A stretch of 14,236 bases of DNA from Oscillospiraceae bacterium (GTDB lineage Bacteria > Bacillota > Clostridia > Oscillospirales > Ruminococcaceae), in NCBI GenBank assembly GCA_028694405.1, contig JAQUTM010000042.1, positions 1 through 14,236 of the forward strand, written 5' to 3'. The position numbers and the translations under genes were made by a program. The notes beneath the pieces were generated by a model, which searched no databases, had not been told where the DNA came from, and saw only the letters and a list, made by a program, of their open reading frames with translations. Within the stretch, counting starts at the first letter, position 1. Each line of letters starts with the position of its first letter. This document shows, piece by piece, positions 6,657 through 12,628 of the stretch.

Positions 6657-7505
6657 ATGAACAACGAAACAGAAAAAGAAATGATAACAGCCCATGATTT
6701 GGTGTTTCGCTATAATGAGGACGGCCGCCCTGTATTAAACCATGTAAGCATGGGTATAAAAAAAGGGGAATTGGTGGCGGTTCTTGGTGCCAACGGGTGT
6801 GGAAAAAGTACACTGGCAAAGCACTTTAATGCCATTTTGCTGCCTGCCGGCGGAACGGTTATCGTAGAGGGTATGGACACCGCTGACGAAGACAAGCTGT
6901 ATGATATTCGCCAAAAGGTGGGAATGGTGTTTCAAAACCCAGACAACCAAATTGTGGCCACCATTGTAGAAGAAGATGTGGCTTTTGCCCTGGAAAATTT
7001 GGGCGTGCCGCCACAGGAAATCCGCACCCGCATAGACGAAGCCATGGAGATGAGCGGTATCTTTAAGCATCGCCACAAGGCGCCTCATAATTTAAGCGGC
7101 GGCCAAAAACAGCGTGTGGCCATTGCAGGCGTAATTGCCATGCGTCCGGACTGTCTGGTTATGGACGAGAGCACCGCTATGCTGGACCCCCGCGGACGTG
7201 AACGCGTAATGAAAACCGTGCGTAAGCTAAATCAAGATTTTGGCATTACCGTGGTTATGATAACCCACTATATGGAGGAGGCCGCGCAGGCGGACCGTGT
7301 AATTGTAATGGGCGGCGGAGAGATAAAAATGGAAGGCACCCCACAAGAAATTTTCAGCCAAGTAGAGCAGGTAAAAGCTTTGCGGCTGGACGTGCCGCAG
7401 GCCAGCGAGCTGTGCTTAGAGCTTACAAAAGCGGGCGTGCCCCTGCCCAGAGGTGTTATTACAACCGAAGAGTGTGCAAGGCTGCTGTATCAGCTGCTTG
7501 CATAG
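6657..7505 (+). CDS. ecfA1: ECF transporter energising ATPase EcfA1
   Basis: This 282-residue ABC ATPase is one of two ATPases powering group II energy-coupling factor importers, in which substrate-binding S components share one EcfA1-EcfA2-EcfT module for vitamins and metals. Motifs are Walker A GANGCGKST (44-52), Q-loop VFQNPDNQ (91-98), ABC signature LSGGQKQRVAIAG (146-158), Walker B CLVMDES with catalytic E171, the D-loop MLDP, and switch histidine H204 in ITHYMEEA. MDESTAMLDP is typical of EcfA1. I chose ATG 6657, six bases after AAGGAG (6645-6650). An in-frame GTG at 6627 would add ten residues, but it lies inside the hairpin arm and has no ribosome binding site. The gene leads ecfA1-ecfA2-ecfT-truA. 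Confidence 0.94.
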   Translation: MNNETEKEMITAHDLVFRYNEDGRPVLNHVSMGIKKGELVAVLGANGCGKSTLAKHFNAILLPAGGTVIVEGMDTADEDKLYDIRQKVGMVFQNPDNQIVATIVEEDVAFALENLGVPPQEIRTRIDEAMEMSGIFKHRHKAPHNLSGGQKQRVAIAGVIAMRPDCLVMDESTAMLDPRGRERVMKTVRKLNQDFGITVVMITHYMEEAAQADRVIVMGGGEIKMEGTPQEIFSQVEQVKALRLDVPQASELCLELTKAGVPLPRGVITTEECARLLYQLLA

Positions 7506-7616
7506 GCGTCAGGCACCCCCCAAAAGTATAATTATTGCAAACATGACAGGCCGCGGAGCGGCTACACATAACGGCGTGTATCTTTGGCAAGCGCACGACC
7601 AAAAGGAGAACAGACC
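7506..7616 (+). other. ecfA1-ecfA2 spacer with small GC hairpin
   Basis: This 111-base spacer lies within the likely operon. It contains GCCGC (7550-7554) pairing with GCGGC (7558-7562) across a GGA loop, then TACAC/GTGTA (7563-7567 with 7576-7580). There is a TATAAT at 7527-7532 but no -35 at proper distance, so I do not call a promoter. The hairpins lack a T-run. They may affect mRNA stability. Confidence 0.35.
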
Positions 7617-8489
7617 ATGGATATGATACGGGTAGAAGATTTAAGCTACGTTTACGCACCCGGTATGCCAAATGCCACAACTGCGGTAGACAAGGTTAGC
7701 TTTTGTATAGAAAAGGGAGATTTTGTGGGGGTAATAGGTCCTACAGGCAGCGGAAAAAGCAGCTTAATCACCCATTTTAACGGCATAAACAAACCCACTT
7801 CGGGCCGCATTTATATTGACGGCGAGGACATGTGGGCAGACAGTAAAAAAATACGCAGCTTTCGCTTTAAAGTGGGGCTTGTGTTTCAATATCCCGAATA
7901 CCAGCTTTTTGAGGAAACCGTTTATAAGGATATTGCCTTTGGACCAAAAAACATGGGCCTGTCCGCCCACGAAATTGACCGTAGGGTAAAAGAGGCAGCC
8001 GCTTTTTGCGGGCTTGATGAAGCACTTTTACAAAGCAGCCCCTTTGAGCTTAGCGGCGGACAAAAACGCCGTGTTGCCATTGCGGGTGTAATTGCCATGG
8101 AGCCAAAGGTGCTGGTTTTAGACGAGCCTGCCGCCGGACTGGACCCCGAGGGCAGAGAAATGATTTTATCGCAGGTAAAAAAATACCACAAAGAGACGGG
8201 CAGCACTGTCATTTTGGTAAGCCACAGCATGGAGGATATTGCAAAGTATGCCGACAAGGTGCTTGTGATGAAAGACGGCAAGGTTGCCATGTACGACACC
8301 ACCCAAAAAGTGTTTGACCGTGCCCCCGAGCTGCTGGAAATGGGGCTAAGCGTACCGCAGGTAACAAAAATCTTTTTAAAATTAAAAGAGATGGGCATTG
8401 ATATTGATACCGATGTTTACACCATACCTTATGCCGTAAAAACCTTACTGGCCTATAAAGCAGCAAAGGAGGGCGGCACAAATGCTTAA
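7617..8489 (+). CDS. ecfA2: ECF transporter energising ATPase EcfA2
   Basis: This 290-residue ABC ATPase is the partner of EcfA1 in the ECF module. Walker A is GPTGSGKSS (41-49), the Q-loop is FQYPEYQLF (90-98), the signature is ELSGGQKRRVAIAG (144-157), Walker B is VLVLDEPAAGLDP (165-177, catalytic E170) and the switch histidine is H203. FQYPEYQLF and LDEPAAGLDP are typical EcfA2 forms and distinguish it from EcfA1. The start ATG at 7617 has AAGGAG (7603-7608) eight bases upstream. An in-frame TTG at 7584 is rejected because it lacks such a site and the family begins near MIRVEDLSY. Its 3' end overlaps ecfT by eight bases, which points to translational coupling. Confidence 0.94.
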   Translation: MDMIRVEDLSYVYAPGMPNATTAVDKVSFCIEKGDFVGVIGPTGSGKSSLITHFNGINKPTSGRIYIDGEDMWADSKKIRSFRFKVGLVFQYPEYQLFEETVYKDIAFGPKNMGLSAHEIDRRVKEAAAFCGLDEALLQSSPFELSGGQKRRVAIAGVIAMEPKVLVLDEPAAGLDPEGREMILSQVKKYHKETGSTVILVSHSMEDIAKYADKVLVMKDGKVAMYDTTQKVFDRAPELLEMGLSVPQVTKIFLKLKEMGIDIDTDVYTIPYAVKTLLAYKAAKEGGTNA

Positions 8490-9291
8490 AGATATTACCA
8501 TTGGACAACATTTTCCGGGCAACAGTCCTGTGCATAAACTGGACCCGCGCATTAAAATTTTACTAACGGTCGCCTTTGTAATTGTGCTGTTTGTTGCAAG
8601 TAACTTGGTAGGGCTGCTGTGCAGCTTATTGTTTATCGGCGTTTTGTATGCCGTAGCCAAAATACCGCTGAAAACTATTCTAAAAAGCTTAAAACCTATT
8701 TTGCCTATCGTGCTGTTTACGGCTATACTCAACATCTTTTTTGTTGGGGGAACTCCTGTTTTTACATGGCGCTTTATTACCATAACAAAAGAGGGCATTG
8801 TGTACGCTGTCATCATGTCTCTGCGCATTGTGGGGTTAATCAGCGGCACCAGCCTGCTAACCTACACCACCAGCCCCATCGCCCTTACAGATGCCATCGA
8901 ACGGCTGCTGAAGCCGCTTGCTAAGATGCATATGCCGGTGCATGAGCTGGCAATGATGATGACCATAGCGCTGCGGTTTATACCTACTTTAATTGAGGAG
9001 ACCGATAAAATCATGAACGCACAAAAAGCGCGTGGTGCCGAGCTTGACAGCGGCAGCATTAAAGACCGTATTACGGCTTTGGTACCTGTATTGATACCGC
9101 TGTTTATTTCGGCATTTCGCCGTGCAGATGAACTTGCCATGGCCATGGAGTGCAGATGCTACCGCGGCGGAGAGGGGCGTACCCGCCTAAAGCAGTTAAA
9201 GCTGCACGCAAGTGATTTTGTAAGCGCCCTTGTTTGCGCAGCTGTTTTAACGGCTATCTGCTTTACAAAAATGCTGCCTGTAATTTTTTAA
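8482..9291 (+). CDS. ecfT: ECF transporter transmembrane scaffold EcfT
   Basis: This 269-residue integral membrane protein couples ATP hydrolysis by EcfA1/EcfA2 to the substrate-specific S component. Hydrophobic segments lie at about residues 24-58, 72-90, 105-128, 195-212 and 246-265. The cytoplasmic coupling helices carry the family motifs KARGAEL (182-188) and ECRCYRGG (223-230), whose arginines dock in the ATPase grooves. The N-terminal IGQHFPGNSPVHKLDPRIKI is characteristic of bacterial EcfT. No S component is encoded in this window, as expected for group II systems in which S genes are scattered. An AAAGGAGGG run precedes the start within the ecfA2 coding region. Confidence 0.94.
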   Translation: MLKDITIGQHFPGNSPVHKLDPRIKILLTVAFVIVLFVASNLVGLLCSLLFIGVLYAVAKIPLKTILKSLKPILPIVLFTAILNIFFVGGTPVFTWRFITITKEGIVYAVIMSLRIVGLISGTSLLTYTTSPIALTDAIERLLKPLAKMHMPVHELAMMMTIALRFIPTLIEETDKIMNAQKARGAELDSGSIKDRITALVPVLIPLFISAFRRADELAMAMECRCYRGGEGRTRLKQLKLHASDFVSALVCAAVLTAICFTKMLPVIF

Positions 9292-9322
9292 TCCGGCAAT
9301 AAAATCCCGTTGGAGGAATACA

Positions 9323-10057
9323 ATTATTAACATACTGATTACAATCGCCTATAAAGGTACAAATTATCATGGTTGGCAGGTACAGCAAAACGCATTGAGT
9401 GTATGCGAGGTACTGCAAAACGCCATGGAAAAAGTATGGCACACCCGCCCTGACGTAAAAGGCTGCTCCCGCACCGACACAGGCGTACACGCACTGGCAT
9501 ACTGCGTAAGCTTTATTTTGCCAAAACCTATAAGTGCCTACAAGCTGCCGCTTGCCCTAAATGCACATTTGCCTGAGGATATTCGGGTACTTAGCGCCAA
9601 AGAGGTAGATGAAGATTTCCATGCAAGGTATTCGTCTATTAGTAAGCAGTATATTTACAAGGTGCGCAACAGCCAAGTGGCTAACCCGTTTATGCAAGGG
9701 CTGGAGTGGCGCGTGGGCTGCCCTTTAGATGTACAAGCCATGCAACAGGCGGCCGCCCACTATGTGGGTAAAAAAAGCTTTGCCAGTTTTATGAGCGGCG
9801 GCAGTAAAATTGTAGATACTGTACGCGAGGTTTTTGAGTTTACTGTTGAAAAACATGAGGATAATATAACCTTTACCGTAACAGCGGACGGCTATTTGTA
9901 CAATATGGTGCGCATTATGGTGGGCACCTTGGTAGAAGTGGGATGCCACCGCATTGCGCCACAGCAAATGCCTGCAATTATTGCGGCTGAAAACCGCAGC
10001 TTGGCAGGCCCACGGGCGCCCAGCGAGGGACTTTATTTAAGTAAGGTGAATTACTGA
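9323..10057 (+). CDS. truA: tRNA pseudouridine(38-40) synthase TruA, apparent AUU start
   Basis: This 244-residue protein is TruA, which makes pseudouridine at positions 38-40 of the tRNA anticodon arm. The catalytic aspartate is D52 in GCSRTDTGVHA, and YLYNMVRIMVGTL is the conserved C-terminal core. The first conserved strand (residues 3-20, NILITIAYKGTNYHGWQV) must be translated, but no ATG, GTG or TTG lies in frame between the upstream stop at 9281-9283 and TTG 9395, which would remove 24 conserved residues. ATT at 9323 lies six bases after GGAGG (9312-9316) and aligns with the usual methionine before x-N-I-x-L-T. ATT 9326 is the next best start. Length matches the family (about 245). The ecfT stop is 31 bases upstream. 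Confidence 0.9.
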   Translation: MINILITIAYKGTNYHGWQVQQNALSVCEVLQNAMEKVWHTRPDVKGCSRTDTGVHALAYCVSFILPKPISAYKLPLALNAHLPEDIRVLSAKEVDEDFHARYSSISKQYIYKVRNSQVANPFMQGLEWRVGCPLDVQAMQQAAAHYVGKKSFASFMSGGSKIVDTVREVFEFTVEKHEDNITFTVTADGYLYNMVRIMVGTLVEVGCHRIAPQQMPAIIAAENRSLAGPRAPSEGLYLSKVNY

Positions 10058-10058
10058 T

Positions 10059-11201
10059 ATGAAAACAAGCGACATGACCAAAATTGAACAAATTCGTCGC
10101 CGCAAAAAGCTGCGCAAGCTGCGTAATGCTGCCATATCGGTTTTTGTGCTTGCTATGGTGCTGTGTTACTTTACAGGTATATTCGGCTCGTCTTTGGCCA
10201 TTTTGGGAGAAGTGGTGGACAGCGTAAAAATTACCTTAATGCCTGGTAAAGGGTGGCCGGTATCGTTGTCTTTGGCAAATTTTCAACGTGTACAGCCGCT
10301 GGGCGGCGGGTTTGTAGCCTCAGGTAAACAGGACGTGGTTGTGTACTCTTCCACGGCGGGCGAGTTAAAACGGTTTCAGCCGGGCTATGCAAACCCTGAA
10401 ATTACCGCAGGCAACACACGTTTTTGCGTATACAATCGCAGCGGAAAAGAGTTGCAAATTCACAGCCGTACCCGCACCTTGGCCACAAAAACTTACGATT
10501 ATGCTGTGCTGTTGGCAGAGATGAGCCCCGGCGGCACCTTGGCAGTTGCCACAAAAAGTGACCGCTACACCAGTGAAATACACATATATAATAATAGGTA
10601 CAATGAAATTTATACTTACAGCTTTGCAAGCGAATATCCGTCGGCAATCACTTTTGCAAATAACGACAAAGACTTTGCTGTAACCACAATTACCCCAAAG
10701 GACGGTGCGCTGGGCACCACACTGTATTTGCTAAATATTGCAAGTGACGCAGAAACTGCTACATTTTTTGTGCCCGACGCCTTGGCGCTGCAAATCCATT
10801 ATTTAACCGGCAACAGGCTGCTTGTGGTTTATGATAATTTTATTGCTGTATACAACAGTCAAACAGGTGAACAAATTTGCGCGTACAGTTACGAGCTGCC
10901 CATACAGGCGGCATGTACAAAAAATCAAAACACCGCTTTGCTGCTGGGCAGCAGCGCAAAAACTTTAATACTTTTAAACGACAGCTTAGAGGTTTTGGCA
11001 ATAGCACAGGTAGATACAACGGCTCAAGATGTGCTGATTGACCGAGAACATGCATATGTTTTAACAGAAAACAGTGTAGAAACCTATACTTTAACAGGGG
11101 AGGGCTTAGGTAGTACAGCTTTAAATGCGCAGCCGCTTAAGCTGATAGGTGCCAAAGAGCCGCTGGTACTTACCGCCGCAGAGGTATGTGCATTAAAATA
11201 G
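10059..11201 (+). CDS. Membrane-anchored extracytoplasmic protein, DUF5711-like, function unknown
   Basis: I do not recognise a defined function for this 380-residue protein. The N-terminus is strongly basic (IRRRKKLRKLR, 11-22), followed by one hydrophobic helix at about 23-50. The remaining 330 residues should then lie outside the membrane (N-in, signal-anchor type). That part is rich in short beta strands with repeated patterns such as VVVYSSTAGELKRF, FIAVYNSQTGEQI and AYVLTENSVETY, which suggests a beta-propeller. Length and layout resemble DUF5711 proteins of Clostridia, an assignment made from memory. The start is one base after the truA stop (AAGGTG about 11 bases upstream), so it is almost certainly co-translated. 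cvpA follows after 10 bases. A cell-envelope role is plausible but unproven. Confidence 0.7.
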   Translation: MKTSDMTKIEQIRRRKKLRKLRNAAISVFVLAMVLCYFTGIFGSSLAILGEVVDSVKITLMPGKGWPVSLSLANFQRVQPLGGGFVASGKQDVVVYSSTAGELKRFQPGYANPEITAGNTRFCVYNRSGKELQIHSRTRTLATKTYDYAVLLAEMSPGGTLAVATKSDRYTSEIHIYNNRYNEIYTYSFASEYPSAITFANNDKDFAVTTITPKDGALGTTLYLLNIASDAETATFFVPDALALQIHYLTGNRLLVVYDNFIAVYNSQTGEQICAYSYELPIQAACTKNQNTALLLGSSAKTLILLNDSLEVLAIAQVDTTAQDVLIDREHAYVLTENSVETYTLTGEGLGSTALNAQPLKLIGAKEPLVLTAAEVCALK

Positions 11202-11211
11202 GAGATTAAAT

Positions 11212-11892
11212 ATGAATTTTGCGATAATATTTGATATTGTTTTACTGGGTATAGCGCTTAGTGTTATGCTATCGTACGCCCACAAGGGTTTTGTTGCAGG
11301 CATTATAGAGCTGGTGGGCAACGTAATTGCTATTGTGGGCGCAACGGTAATAAGCAGTAAAGCTTCGCCTGCCTTGTTTGAAGCTTTTTTCAAAAATACT
11401 TTTACGGAAAAGGTTTCCACCACTTTGGCAGAAAACGAAGGGATTGTTACCTTGCAGCAAATTGCCGAAAAGCTGAAAACGCTGTTGCCCGGCAATATTT
11501 TGGAAAGCTTAAACCTACAGCAAAGCACCGCTGCCATTGACGCCACGGTGCCGGGTGCAGCGATGCAAATAGTAGAGGACGTGGTACAACCTTTATTTGT
11601 ACCCATACTTGCTTTTGTTGTGTTTTTTGTAAGCTTTGCGGTTATTAAATTATGTGTAAACTTTATCAGCGCAACCATGGTAAATATCAATCGTATTCCT
11701 TTAGTGGGCGGTGTAAACCGCACATTGGGTATGGTTACCGGTTTTGCCATTGGCCTGTTGTATGTGTACATAGGTTTATGTATTGTTTGGGCGGTTTTAT
11801 CGGTTACAGGGGGCATTTGGGCCTTTACACCGGAAAACTTGGCCAACAGCACCTTGTACAAGTATTTTATTTTATATAATCCGTTTTCTTAA
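11212..11892 (+). CDS. CvpA-family integral membrane protein
   Basis: This 226-residue protein has hydrophobic segments at about residues 4-22, 26-47, 127-155 and 170-200. The segment NRIPLVGGVNRTLGMVTGFAIGLL (160-183) matches the hallmark of the CvpA family, named for colicin V production and linked in various bacteria to envelope integrity. The molecular activity is not established. Between the hydrophobic parts is a mostly soluble region of about 75 residues (50-125), larger than in the short proteobacterial CvpA and typical of Firmicutes members. The ribosome binding site GGAGA overlaps the stop of the upstream gene, so the two are probably co-expressed. The C-terminus (STLYKYFILYNPF) is short. 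Confidence 0.82.
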   Translation: MNFAIIFDIVLLGIALSVMLSYAHKGFVAGIIELVGNVIAIVGATVISSKASPALFEAFFKNTFTEKVSTTLAENEGIVTLQQIAEKLKTLLPGNILESLNLQQSTAAIDATVPGAAMQIVEDVVQPLFVPILAFVVFFVSFAVIKLCVNFISATMVNINRIPLVGGVNRTLGMVTGFAIGLLYVYIGLCIVWAVLSVTGGIWAFTPENLANSTLYKYFILYNPFS

Positions 11893-11906
11893 AGGTTGTT
11901 TTAAGG

Positions 11907-11938
11907 GTGTGAAATTGCGGTAATTTTTCACACATTTT
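11907..11938 (+). terminator. Hairpin in the cvpA-pgsA gap, weak terminator candidate
   Basis: GTGTGAAA (11907-11914) pairs perfectly with TTTCACAC (11926-11933). TT/AA pairs can extend the stem inward (11915-11916 with 11922-11923) over a two-base bulge. The following bases are ATTTTG, a poor T-run. The hairpin lies 22 bases before the pgsA ribosome binding site region. It could be a leaky terminator, a stability element or an operator dyad. Confidence 0.35.
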
Positions 11939-11960
11939 GTAAAATATAGGGGGAACGTAA

Positions 11961-12506
11961 ATGAAACATATACCAAATATGCTAACCTTAATTAGAATTG
12001 TATTGATACCGTTTTTTGCTGTTTATATGTTGCAAGGTCAATATCTGCAAGCCGGTATTATACTGGTATTAAGCGGCTTATCAGATGTGCTGGACGGCTT
12101 TTTGGCCAGACATTTTGGTTGGACCACCTATTTAGGACGTGTACTGGACCCGGTAGCTGACAAGCTGACGCAAGGCACGGTTTGTATTGTTATGTCTGTT
12201 TTGTACCCTCAGTATATTGTCTTTTTTGTAGTAATGATAGCAAAAGAGGTTACAATGTTAGTAATGGGCGGATACCTGTTTAAAAAAGGTGCCGAGATAG
12301 AGGCGTCGCGGTGGTTTGGCAAAGCGGCTACTGTAGTGTTTTACACAGCTATGGTAATATTGGTGGTTTTTCCACAGCTACAGGGTATGCTTGTATATGC
12401 ATTACTGGGCATAACAACAGCGTTGGTGCTGTTTGCATTTGTGATGTATGTGCCTTTATTTTTACAGTGCTTTTCTCGTATTCAAACAGAAAAAGGAAAA
12501 GATTAG
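11961..12506 (+). CDS. pgsA: CDP-diacylglycerol-glycerol-3-phosphate 3-phosphatidyltransferase (PgsA)
   Basis: This 181-residue membrane enzyme makes phosphatidylglycerophosphate from CDP-diacylglycerol and glycerol-3-phosphate, the committed step to phosphatidylglycerol and cardiolipin. The complete CDP-alcohol phosphotransferase motif is present: D42-x2-D45-G46-x2-A49-R50-x8-G59-x3-D63-x3-D67, which binds metal and the CDP moiety. Length and the start KHIPNMLTLIRIVLIPFF are typical of PgsA. Several hydrophobic helices follow to residue 170. Closely related family enzymes (cardiolipin or phosphatidylinositol-phosphate synthases) share the motif, so specificity is by overall resemblance. The start ATG follows a GGGGGA site. 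The stop codon lies inside the CIRCE element of the next gene. Confidence 0.92.
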   Translation: MKHIPNMLTLIRIVLIPFFAVYMLQGQYLQAGIILVLSGLSDVLDGFLARHFGWTTYLGRVLDPVADKLTQGTVCIVMSVLYPQYIVFFVVMIAKEVTMLVMGGYLFKKGAEIEASRWFGKAATVVFYTAMVILVVFPQLQGMLVYALLGITTALVLFAFVMYVPLFLQCFSRIQTEKGKD

Positions 12507-12529
12507 CACTCTTTTAACTTGATTGCTAA
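12503..12529 (+). promoter_or_regulatory. CIRCE operator (HrcA binding site) upstream of the Clp ATPase gene
   Basis: The sequence is TTAGCACTC (12503-12511), nine bases, then GATTGCTAA (12521-12529). The established CIRCE consensus is TTAGCACTC-N9-GAGTGCTAA, so 17 of 18 conserved bases match, with exact spacing. HrcA represses heat-shock genes, classically groE and dnaK operons, through this element. It overlaps the pgsA stop codon (12504-12506) and lies about 100 bases before the Clp start, where it can block the candidate promoter. Confidence 0.9.
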
Positions 12530-12534
12530 AAATT

Positions 12535-12562
12535 TTGTATTTATTCAAAATTTGTTTATAAT
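12535..12562 (+). promoter_or_regulatory. Candidate sigma-A promoter of the Clp ATPase gene
   Basis: A consensus TATAAT lies at 12557-12562, with a weak TTGTAT at 12535-12540 and a 16-base spacer. A second TATAAT (12570-12575) has no recognisable -35. A TTGATT within CIRCE (12519-12524) is 17 bases from the weak -10 TATTCA. AAATTTTG (12530-12537) and CAAAATTT (12546-12553) form a perfect dyad that spans the spacer. The -10 is good but the assignment of the -35 is uncertain. Confidence 0.45.
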
Positions 12563-12628
12563 TATCCTTTATAATAACGTTACACCCAACAAAGGGTTAC
12601 ACTTTCGGTAGAAAGGAACATACGAAAT

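Noticed and set aside
9395..9397. TTG at 9395 as the truA start
   Set aside because: It would delete the conserved first strand of TruA (AYKGTNYHGWQ), which is clearly encoded upstream behind a strong GGAGG.
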